The position numbers and the translations under genes were made by a program. From Thraustochytrium sp. TN22 (Eukaryota > Sar > Bigyra > Thraustochytrida > Thraustochytriidae), in the NCBI GenBank assembly GCA_013306675.1, contig JABLUY010000142.1, positions 1 through 64,000 of the forward strand: a stretch of 64,000 nt of DNA, written 5' to 3'. Under the pieces are notes generated by a model that was given only the letters and a program-made list of their open reading frames with translations, had not been told where the DNA came from and did no database searches. Shown here piece by piece: positions 49,783-59,100 of the stretch (its first letter is position 1; each line of letters starts with the position of its first letter).

Positions 49783-50484
49783 GCAGTGGCTGCCTGGCTG
49801 CGGCAGTCTCTATTCCGTTGCATCCGAGGTGCCCGCCCGGCCAATAGACAAATCTGCGCCCAGCTCGCACACCCAGCGCGCAGTCAAGTGAGCCTGCGGC
49901 ACCACAACACAACGACTCGGAACGATGGTCAGCCTGGCCTTCTTGCTATGCGAGGCCACTCCGACTGGCTGGTGCGGCCACTGGCCGTCGGCATGTCAAG
50001 TCGAGCTTTCTACCACGACGTAGCTGTGTGTAATGATGAGCGTCATGATATGTGGTCGCACTGCACGCACACCGACCCGCGGGGCACTGTGACCGTGAGG
50101 GCGACCGTGCACTGTAGTGCAATGATGGTGAAACGGCGGTCACGGAGGCACCCACCGTGACGGCCACCAAAACGCCGCGCCCGAGAACGGGAACGCGAAC
50201 CTTTGCGCGCACCCTCGGCTCGCGAGGCCCTCGCGCGTGCACTCGAGCACTCGAAAGCCGCGGGAGCCAAGGCGTGGGGCACGACACCACCAAGGCTGCG
50301 ACAGGCTGAGGCCGCGGCAGGGCCTTGCGGGGCTGTGCCGGCGGCGAGCGGGCCGCGCGGCGGCGTGGCCGTCTTCTTGCACTCGCGCGCGGCAGTAACG
50401 CGACAGCCTCCTTACCAGCCAGCAAGAACGAGGGGCGTCACAAGCAGGTAGCAAAGCAGCTGGAGCAGCAGCAGCAAAAGCAGC
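49783..50484. promoter_or_regulatory. divergent promoter region, 702 bp
   Basis: This lies between the divergent starts of membrane-protein copy D and the EF-hand gene. It is mixed sequence without strong repeats; a GCAGCAGCAGCA run lies just before the EF-hand gene's ATG (about 50465-50482). No credible small gene. Confidence 0.4.
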
Positions 50485-53400
50485 ATGTCTGGCTCGCCAC
50501 ATCGGCCATCGCTGGCGCTCCAGCACCTGGAACACCAGCTGGTTGCCGGCACGGACAGCGCTGGGGAGGCCGAGGCGAGGCGCATCGAGGCGCTCCTGGT
50601 GCCATGCCGCGAGGCCCGCGCAGACGTGGCTGCCGCGCTTCCTGTGCGCAGCTGGGAACGGCCAGGGGCCATCGTGCCGCTTGTGCGAAAGACAGATGAA
50701 ATGACGTGCATGCGCGCCCCAATCGAGCCTCTCTCGCCCAAGACGGACAGCGCGCTTGCACTCATCAAGCCTCTGCGGGAGACCAAAGATGTGGCGAAGC
50801 AGTCGTGGCCGGAGCGCTGGTACCCGAAGCGTACTGCAGCCAAGGACGTGCTGCAGGAGGCCCGCAAGGTGGCGCGGCGTCGCGAATTTGCCAGGGACGA
50901 GTATGATGTGTGGCAGAAACAGAAGGCAAGGGAGGCGAGGCGCAGTCGCAAGGAGACCGACGACTTCCTTCACGACAAACTCGGTCAGACGCAACATCGG
51001 AAGCTCGTCAGCGCGGCTCGATTCGAGGAGTGGGCTGCGCGCAAGGAGCTGCGCGAGGTCCGCGATGCCGGTCCGTCGGCAGAGCATCTGCGTCGAAAGC
51101 GCGAGGTGCGCTGGCTGAAGGCCCGGCACCGGCTTGCCGTTGCGCTCCGCGCGAAAGATGAAAGCCTCGTGCCTCCGACCACGGATGCATCGTCGCAGGG
51201 CGCAGCGCATGGACGCGCGAAGTCGTGCAAGCGGTCTGAAGGGAAGCTCAATGGCGAGCTCGCGGCGCTTGACCTGTCGACCGTGGAGCGCGTGCTCGGG
51301 CTGGTTCGCATTACGTTGGCGCAGGACAAGTCGACGCTCAAGGTCGCCTTCGACGCGCACGAAGGCTCCCTCACGGTTGATGGTGGCATTAGCAGCACCG
51401 AGCTGTGCGCCTTTCTGGGGCGCCTGGTTCCGGACCTGAGTCTGACTGATGTGCGCGAGGCCTTTGCAGCGCTCGATCTAAGTGGCTCAGGGTCCGTGCC
51501 CTACTCCGAGCTCGAGCGCGCGGTGCGCGAGGTGCCCCAAAAGGTTTGCGAGCACATTCGCGCAAGCCGTGCGGCCGAAGACCAGAGACGCCGCCAGGAG
51601 CGACGCGCATATTACCAACGTTTTGCGGCGCAGCTGCCGCGGCGCGTGCAGGCGCGTCTGAGGGAGCCCGACCTCTTCCGTGCCTTTACCACTTGGAAGA
51701 CGGCCAGCCGGACGGGCGTCCTGCGCCCAGCGAGCGTCGAAGCCATGGTTTGCCGCACACTCGCCGTCCAACGGGCCATGCGAGCTCTCGTGGATGCCAT
51801 GGAGGCCGGCAAGAAGCGCTTCTTGCACATCTTCACAGAGGTTGACACTTCGGGCGACGGCAAGGTCAGCGCTGCCGAGCTGCAGGGCATCCTGGCCTCC
51901 CTTGGTGTTGAGGGGCTCACTCTGCAAGACGTGGATGCCGTCATTGCGCACGTTGACAAGAATGCAAATGGCCATCTCGAGTACCCCGAGCTGACCCGCG
52001 CTCTTAAAACGTATGCCCGTAGAGCGGGCTTGCGCGCCAAAGCGCTGCGTCCCGCATCCAAGTTGCAGAATGATTCAGATGCTGCGCCGAGGAGGCCAGC
52101 AGACGCCACTGTCCACAAGGCGCCATTGGACGCGACGGCACTTGACCCCAGCATGCGTCGGCCGTCCACGCGTGAATTGGAGGCTATCGACAACAAGCTG
52201 CGCATCGCCATGGACTGCGCGGCGGAGTCGCGACCGCGCCGGACTGCGGCCGCCAAACGGCTGTCACCCTGCGAGCGCAAGCTCCAGGCCTCGCCCCTTG
52301 GCCAGCCCCTTTTTCTTCGCGCGCCCAAGCCGGAATCTGGCGGCCCGCCCAAGGCTGCTTCTCGTGCAGCATCTGCGAGATTCGACCCTTCCTTCGGCTT
52401 GGTGGGGACGCAGCAGAAGACCGTCGCCGTGGTGGAGCTCGAGTTCGGCGGCGAGACCGTCATTTTCGAGCACATGAAACCGCCGAGCATTTCCCACGCT
52501 CGTCTGGTCCCACAAGCCAGCATCATCAACCTGAAGTGGCCAGAGGATGAGTCTGAGGTGGTTCGAGAGGGCCATGAGCAGGATGACAAGAATGACGTGA
52601 CGGCAAGCGAGGAGATGGGGAACAAGATTTTCGAGGCGACAATCTGTACTGCGCGAGACGAAGGACACGAGCGGATTGTGGCGGAAGCCGCACTGGCCGA
52701 AATCGAGGCTGACGGGCGTCTTTCCGAGATCAAGATGGAGCATCCCGACACTGGCCCAATTGACCTTTGCGCTCCTGGTTCCGAGCAAGAGAGCAAGTGG
52801 GCTGCTGGCGGCACTGACTGTGCTCCGGTGGACGCGAAGGAGCCGAAACGACACGAGCACGAGCCTGAGGACCAATGCATGACCCAAAACAAGGAATCAG
52901 TCAAGGCCAAGCAGAACGCAAGGGCCGAGGACGAGCACAAGGGCCACAACAAACACATAGTCAGGGACAAGAAGGTCAAGAATGAGGCCAAGGGCGAGGC
53001 CGAGCACGAGCACGAGGCCAAGAAGGAGCACAAGAACAAGAATGTGAATAAGGCCGAGAACCGACACAAGGCCGAGGACAAGCTCACGGCCGATGAGGAC
53101 ACGCCCAAGGCCGAGGATAAGCTCAAGCACAGGGTCAAGCATGAGCACGAGGCTAAGGCCAAGCACATGGCCGAGGACGTGCATGAGGCAAAGGATGAGC
53201 ACAAGGCAGGGCACGAAGTCATGGACAAGCAGAGTGTCAAGAAGGAGCAAAAGGTCAAGGACGATGACAGGTGCAAGGCCGAAGACGACCGCCAGGCCAC
53301 GGACAAAAAACACAAGGCCAAGGACAAGCTCAGGCACAAGGCCAAGGATAACCCCAAGGCCAAGGACGATGCCGAGCACAAGACCGAAGACAAGCACAAG

Positions 53401-53769
53401 GCCAGGGACGTTGCAAAGACAACGTACGGAGCAGCCGAAAGTGATGCGAGCCAGCCCGACGTACTTCTCGAGCAACGTCCGTCCAGAAAGAGGCACAAGC
53501 ACAAGTCGAAGAACGAGGAAGAGGCGATCGCCGGAATCGTGGACGCGAATGCGGAGCAGCCTAAGGCGCATCATAGCAAACGCCGCCATCGCCCGGATGA
53601 GCAAGGCCTAGAGAATGCGATAGACACCAAGGCTGATCCTGACCTCTCGACGTCGAAGCCGCACAAGAGCAAACGGCGGCACCCCCATCGCCACCACGGC
53701 GACAAGATCGATCCCACCGCCGAATCGGACCTCGCTCAGGCTGCAAAACCGCCGCACACCACCCACTAG
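50485..53769 (+). CDS. EF-hand protein with long charged LEA-like tail
   Basis: A 1094-residue protein that I cannot name. Residues about 120-260 are helical and rich in Arg/Lys/Glu. Three calcium loops follow: DLSGSGSVPYSE (about 330), DTSGDGKVSAAE (about 453) and DKNANGHLEYPE (about 490). The first has Ser at positions 3 and 5 and the third has Asn, and all keep the acidic position 12. After a disordered stretch, about residues 785-985 are an imperfect repeat of short Lys-Ala-x-Asp/Glu-Lys/His-Lys units with almost no hydrophobic residues. This composition is like group-3 LEA proteins, which stay unfolded in water and protect cells on drying; that comparison is inference. The end carries SKRRHR/HHGDK basic clusters. 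No signal peptide or TM. I used the first ATG after the CAG run. Confidence 0.65.
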   Translation: MSGSPHRPSLALQHLEHQLVAGTDSAGEAEARRIEALLVPCREARADVAAALPVRSWERPGAIVPLVRKTDEMTCMRAPIEPLSPKTDSALALIKPLRETKDVAKQSWPERWYPKRTAAKDVLQEARKVARRREFARDEYDVWQKQKAREARRSRKETDDFLHDKLGQTQHRKLVSAARFEEWAARKELREVRDAGPSAEHLRRKREVRWLKARHRLAVALRAKDESLVPPTTDASSQGAAHGRAKSCKRSEGKLNGELAALDLSTVERVLGLVRITLAQDKSTLKVAFDAHEGSLTVDGGISSTELCAFLGRLVPDLSLTDVREAFAALDLSGSGSVPYSELERAVREVPQKVCEHIRASRAAEDQRRRQERRAYYQRFAAQLPRRVQARLREPDLFRAFTTWKTASRTGVLRPASVEAMVCRTLAVQRAMRALVDAMEAGKKRFLHIFTEVDTSGDGKVSAAELQGILASLGVEGLTLQDVDAVIAHVDKNANGHLEYPELTRALKTYARRAGLRAKALRPASKLQNDSDAAPRRPADATVHKAPLDATALDPSMRRPSTRELEAIDNKLRIAMDCAAESRPRRTAAAKRLSPCERKLQASPLGQPLFLRAPKPESGGPPKAASRAASARFDPSFGLVGTQQKTVAVVELEFGGETVIFEHMKPPSISHARLVPQASIINLKWPEDESEVVREGHEQDDKNDVTASEEMGNKIFEATICTARDEGHERIVAEAALAEIEADGRLSEIKMEHPDTGPIDLCAPGSEQESKWAAGGTDCAPVDAKEPKRHEHEPEDQCMTQNKESVKAKQNARAEDEHKGHNKHIVRDKKVKNEAKGEAEHEHEAKKEHKNKNVNKAENRHKAEDKLTADEDTPKAEDKLKHRVKHEHEAKAKHMAEDVHEAKDEHKAGHEVMDKQSVKKEQKVKDDDRCKAEDDRQATDKKHKAKDKLRHKAKDNPKAKDDAEHKTEDKHKARDVAKTTYGAAESDASQPDVLLEQRPSRKRHKHKSKNEEEAIAGIVDANAEQPKAHHSKRRHRPDEQGLENAIDTKADPDLSTSKPHKSKRRHPHRHHGDKIDPTAESDLAQAAKPPHTTH

Positions 53770-54149
53770 CCAGCCGCACCGCCATCCCCGCGCGTCCGCT
53801 GCCTCTGGCACTGCTCCTGCCCCGTCCTCCTCCACCCCGCGGCGCCCTCCCAGCGCCCCCACCAGGTCGCCCCGGCTCGCCAGGCCTGCAAAAAGCGGGC
53901 TCCGGCCCGGAATTCGCTCGGACATCGCGGCCTGCGTCCTCTGGGCCGCGTCCCCGTCGCCGCTGCCGCCTTGGCCCCGCGCGCCGCCTCGCGCGCGCCC
54001 GCCGCGCGCGCGCCCTGCTCGCGCCCTGGTAAGTTGCCCCCCTCAGGCTCTCCTCCTTCTTCGCTCTCCTTCTCTCCCTCTTCGCTGCGCTTCTTCATCT
54101 CGCGCCGCCGCCAGACCGTTGACGCGAGGAAGACTCCGCGCGCGCGCGA

Positions 54150-54189
<40 letters not shown>

Positions 54190-54354
54190 GGGCTCGCGCT
54201 CGAGTGCTCGAGCGAGCGAGCGAGCGGGCGGGCGGCGGCATCGCGGCGTCGGCGGGCCCGGGCGCGCGTCTGGGCGGCGGCGCGCGGCGCGGCGCGGCGC
54301 GGCGCGGCGAGGAGAAGTCCGCGCGCGCGTGCAGTATCCGCCGCGCGAGGGAGG
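53770..54354. promoter_or_regulatory. promoter region of the URC1-like gene with CGG repeat
   Basis: This lies between the stop of the EF-hand gene and the start of the URC1-like gene, both on the plus strand. It is GC-rich, with a CTCTCCTTCTCTCC-type pyrimidine stretch (about 54046-54090), a CGG trinucleotide run (about 54150-54187) and GCGAGCGAGCG near 54210-54230. No credible gene. Confidence 0.45.
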
Positions 54355-55324
54355 ATGGCGGAGCAGGCGGCGACGAACGGGGCCGCCAAGGCCGCGGCGG
54401 CGGCCGTGGCGGCGGCGGTGACCGCGGACGCGTCCCGCGGCAGGTCGTCGTCGGTGGTGTCGGCGAGCTCGACCGGGTCCAAGCGGCGCAAGGTGGACTC
54501 GTACGTGTCCATCACGTCGCACCCGGGCGTGGGCGTGGACCCGATCCCGATCAACTGGGGCGCGAGCGACCCGGAGACGCGCGGCCCGGTGGTGTGCACG
54601 ACCAAGGAGAAGATCCGGCGCAACGCCATGGGCGCGCACGGCGGGTCGTACTCGATCTACCGCGCGCTGGCCATCGCGGCGGGCGGCCTGGACCCGGACT
54701 ACAAGCCGAACTTTGACAACACGGAGCCGGCCGCGGACATCGGCCCGTACCCGTCGTGGTCGGACCCGAAGAAGATCGTGACCATGGACCCCTTCGGGGC
54801 CGTGGTGCAGACCGTGTACAAGCAGTACATCAAGGACGAGGACGTGGACCTGCGGCCCACGATCGCCATCACGCGCGCGCACGTGGACTTCCCGGAGATC
54901 AAGGAGGCGCTGCGTCTGGGTCGGCTCAAGCCGGACGGCAAGGTGCTGACGGCGGACGGCCAAGCCAGGGTGACCAAGGCGGCCGTAGAGCCGGTCTGGT
55001 ATCTGCCGGGCGTGGCGGAGCGCTTTGGCGTCACGGAGCAGGACCTGCGGCACCTGCTTTTCAAGGAGACCAACGGCATGTACCCGGAGCTCATGACGCG
55101 CACGGACCTCTCGGTCTTCTTGCCGCCCATCGGCGGTTTCACCATTTACATCTTTGGCGAGATCGAGGCTATCCGCGACCCGAACAAGAAGCTCGCGGTG
55201 CGTGTGCACGACGAGTGCAATGGCAGCGATGTCTTTGGCTCGGACATTTGCACGTGCCGTCCTTTTCTGGCGCACGCCATGGAGGTGGCCATCCAGACCG
55301 CGCAGGAGGGTGGCGCCGGCGTCC

Positions 55325-55355
<31 letters not shown>

Positions 55356-55740
55356 GGGCGAGGTCACCAAGTACCTCGTGTACAACTCGCGCAAGCGCCA
55401 GAAGGGCGGCGATCAGGCGAGTGAGTACTTTCGCTGCACCGCCAACGTCGCGGGCGTGGAGGACTCGCGCTTCCAGGCGCTCATGCCGGACGCTCTGCAC
55501 TGGCTGGGCATCACCAAGATCGACAAGTTCATCTCCATGAGCAACATGAAGTACGACGCCATCGTCAAGACCGGCATTGAGATCGTCGAGCGCGTGCCCA
55601 TTCCCGAGGAGCTCGTCCCCAAGGACGCGCAGGTCGAGATCACGGCCAAGGTCGCAGCCGGCTACGACGGTGGCAAGGTCTACAAGGTCACGGATGATGA
55701 CCTCAAGAACGTCAAGGGCCGCGACGGCAGCGACTTTTGA
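54355..55740 (+). CDS. URC1: GTP cyclohydrolase II homologue, URC1-like
   Basis: A 461-residue protein. The C-terminal half carries the GTP cyclohydrolase II zinc site with exact spacing: Cys288, Cys299 and Cys301 in CNGSDVFGSDICTC. It also has the YFRKEGRALGEV segment (enzyme: EGRGIGL) and a Gly-x-Asp-like DQASEYF region. The N-terminal half (about 60-240) matches the extra domain of fungal URC1, which in uracil catabolism (URC pathway) acts with URC4 and others to open the pyrimidine ring. The usual riboflavin enzymes lack this N-terminal domain. The N-terminal about 55 residues are Ala/Ser-rich. The ATG at 54355 follows the GC-rich leader; the frame is open further upstream without family-like content. 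The precise reaction is inferred from the URC1 family. Confidence 0.78.
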
Positions 55741-56116
55741 GAGCGCCAGACCCGAGTCGGCACGGGCGAAGCAGGCATGGCCAGAAGATAGTAGTGGCAG
55801 ATAGTGCGCAGGTGGATGGGGTGTGCTTGTGAGAGAGCGCACACACTCGCGAGACTGCAGCAACCTCAACAACAGTCCCCAACAAGCAAGATCATCATCA
55901 TCATTCTTTCTTTGAGCTGTCCGAGCTTGTGCGAACGCCTCACCAGCGCCTCGCTGATGTGTTTCTCTCCAAAACTCTCTCTCTCTCTTTGTCTCTCATC
56001 CTGGCAGGCAAACAAAGTTGACGGCATGTCTTAGTTGCTAAAGTCATCTCCCTCCCTCTCTCTCTCTCTCTCTCTTGAAGCCACTCGATGAGTTACAGTC
56101 AGGCCCGAAGACCAAA
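55741..56116. other. convergent gap with pyrimidine tract
   Basis: This is the gap between the stops of the URC1-like gene and the ABC-transporter gene. It contains CT-rich runs (about 55972-55990 and 56046-56075) and an ATCATCATCATCATT stretch near 55890-55905. No gene seen. Confidence 0.5.
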
Positions 56117-59100
56117 TTACACATCATCGTCGTCGATCTCAATGTCCTCGGCAACCTGGTAGGCGCGCCACATGGGGCCGAGATTGACGCTGCGGTGGTC
56201 CGAGGCCGGCGGCACAATACGGTCCGGGATAGAAGGTGGCAGGCCGCGGCCAAACGGATTGAAGCGCGCCGAGGTGGCGGAGCGATGCGCAGCCGCCGCG
56301 CCAGCGGGTGTCGGGACGGCCGACTGAGGCGCAATGCGACCGCCGCCGGCCTGCGAGGAGATCTGCGAGGCCTCCTCATACTGGCCGAGCGCAGCGCCGC
56401 CGCGCAGCTTGCGCGCACGCATCTTGTGGAAGAGGTTTACCTTGTAGTAGTAGCACATGACGAAGAGCGCGCGCAAGACGCGGCTGAGAACCACAAAGGC
56501 GAGCTGCAAGGCGAAATTGCTCCCAGCGATGACGAGCAGCCCGATGATCATGACAAAGTCAGCGCCGAGCACCAGCACAGACAGAAAGTCCTGACGCGAG
56601 ATCCAGACAATGGACTGGCGCCTGCCGGTGCCGGAGAGCGGCACGAGGAAGCAGATCTGCACGAGAAACTGGGCGATGTAGACGCAAAAGAAGACGAAGT
56701 TGAGGGCAACAAAGGCCGGGTCCGCGTCCTGGAACTCGAATGAGGTGAGCGCAACCGTGGTGTTGGCGACGCCGTTGATGGTGATGCTGCCGTCATCGTT
56801 CCCGGTCACCAGGACCTCGCCCTCATTGAAGGAGCAGAGCGTGCTGGCGAAGAAAAAGTCGAGGACGAGGAAGACCGTGATCGTCTGACGGCTGAGAAGC
56901 GTGGAGAGGACCCAACCGCGCGATCCGGTGGAAGACTCGGCGTTGTCCGGGCTTTGGGACATGATCTGGTGCAGCGAGCTGCCCGTCTGGTCGCGCTCGA
57001 GCGGGAGGGGCTTGCGGTGATCGTCGGCCTCGTCGTCGTCCGGGCGGCGGTCTGAGGCGGGCGCGCCGCGCTTGAGGTTGTCGGTGCGAAAGACGTAGCG
57101 GAAGTAGAAGGCAAAGTAGGACAGGATGTGGAGCATGAGAACGATGATGAGGAGGGCGAAGATGCAGGTCGTGACGTCGAACTCGTCGAACTCGAACTGG
57201 CGCACGACGTTGGCGCCGGCGCGCTGTGCGCTCTCCAGCACCGAGATGCCGGGCTCGTCGATGGTCTGGCCGCCGAGCGCGTTGATGAGCACGCCCCCGA
57301 AGCTGTAAAAGGTAATCATCAGGTATGGCAGCCAGCGCAGCGCGGCCGGGATGTCACCGAGGTTGAGGATGAAGCCGTTCAGCACGGCCGAGAGTGCGAG
57401 CAGGGCCATGTTAATGAGGGCTGCCTTGCGCGTGTCGGGCGCGCTGTCGCCGCCGCGCTCGATGATGAATATCTCCACCAAGGTGTTCTGCGAGGTGACG
57501 GCCACGCTTGTGAGAATCATGAGCTGCACGAAGCGGAAGAAGGTCATCGGGTTGTCGGTGAAGAGGAAGGACATAAAGTACACCGGGACCGCGTAGCAGA
57601 TGGCCTCGATGGTGGCCGCGACCATGTTGCGCGAGAAGACGCTGAGCAAAAAGGCCTGGAACGGGATCGTATTGCCGTTGGCGCGTTCAAAGGACCAGAC
57701 CCCCTTTTCCAGGTTGTAGCGGTCGCCGAGGAAGACCGAGGCCAAGAACGTGAGCGTGCTCGTGCTCAGGTACGAGAGCGCGATCTGACTCGTGTACGTG
57801 TCGCTGCCGAGGAAGACGAGGCCCACGAGGACGCCGGACACGAGCGCGAAGGACGAGGTGCGCAAGATGTCAAAGCCGCCGCGCTTGATGGTTCGCGAGA
57901 GCAGCACCCAGTAGGCGGTCATCACGCTGATGGGCTCGGTCCATGACCAGCGGCCGGAAGCCAGCGAGTTCTCGACCAGGACGGACCGGAGCGCGCGCGC
58001 CATCTCCCACGTAAAGTGCGTGCGCTCCGACGCGATGGTCTCGAGCACGCTGCGGCCGAGCGGGCCCGTCTCGTACGTGCGGCGGTACGCCTCGATGCGG
58101 TCCTGCGAGGCGATCTGGAGCTGGTCCAGAATCTCGTCGCCGATGTTGACCTCGTCCAGTGAGACGTGAAAGAAGTCAGCGGCGTCCGCCGGCGAGCCCG
58201 AGAAGATGACCTTGCCGCGTACCAGGATGGTGACGTCGTCCAGAAGCTGGAAGATCTCGCGGCGAGGCTGGTGGATGGTCATGATCACGTTGACGCCCGC
58301 GATGTGCGCCAGGTTGTGCAGGCTGCGCACCAGCACCAGCGCGTTGGTGCTGTCAAGGCCCGAAGTGGGCTCGTCCAGCAGGAGCGCCGCCGGCATGGAC
58401 AGCAGCTGCGTGGCCACCGAGACGCGGCGGCGCTGGCCGCCCGAGATGCCGCCCTCGACCAGCACACCGCCATCGCCACAAATCGTGTCGGCGCAGCCCT
58501 GGAGCTCCAGAAGCTGGATAATCTGCTCGACGCGGCGAAGCTTCTCGTCACCACCGAAGAACTGCGGCAGCTGCAGCCAGGCCGCGTGCTGCAGGTGCTC
58601 GCGCACCGTAAGGTGCGGGAAGAGCACATCGGTCTGGCGCACGTAGGACGACGAGTTGCGCAACCACTCGCGCAGGAAGGACGCGCGATTCAGGTGCGAG
58701 GGCACGCCGTTGATGAGGTGCTGGCCAGAGACGCGACCCGACTCGCGCGTATAGGAGATGAGGTCCAGGAGCGTTGACTTGCCGCTCCCAGAAGGGCCCA
58801 TGAGCGCGTGCACCTGGCCCGGCTGAAAGGCGACGCTCACCTTGTCCAGAATACGCACCTGCGGCGCCGACCGCTTCTTGCTGGGCGCCCAATACGAGAG
58901 CTTGCTCACCATGAGCTGGATGGACCGGCCCTTGTTGGCGCGCCGCGCCTCGCGAAGCACGAGGCGCTCCGCGTCGCGGCCCGAGGCGTCCAAAGACCCG
59001 TGCTCCTCGTGCTCGCGCGCCTCTGCTTGCCGAAAGGCACGGCGGCGCATGTCAAAGATCAGGACGCGCAGCCGCATGAGGATGAAGGCGAGCCAGCCGG

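Noticed and set aside
54043-55872. 609-residue minus-strand frame opposite the URC1-like gene
   Set aside because: Rich in Arg/His/Leu/Val with no domain; the plus strand has the zinc site and family motifs.
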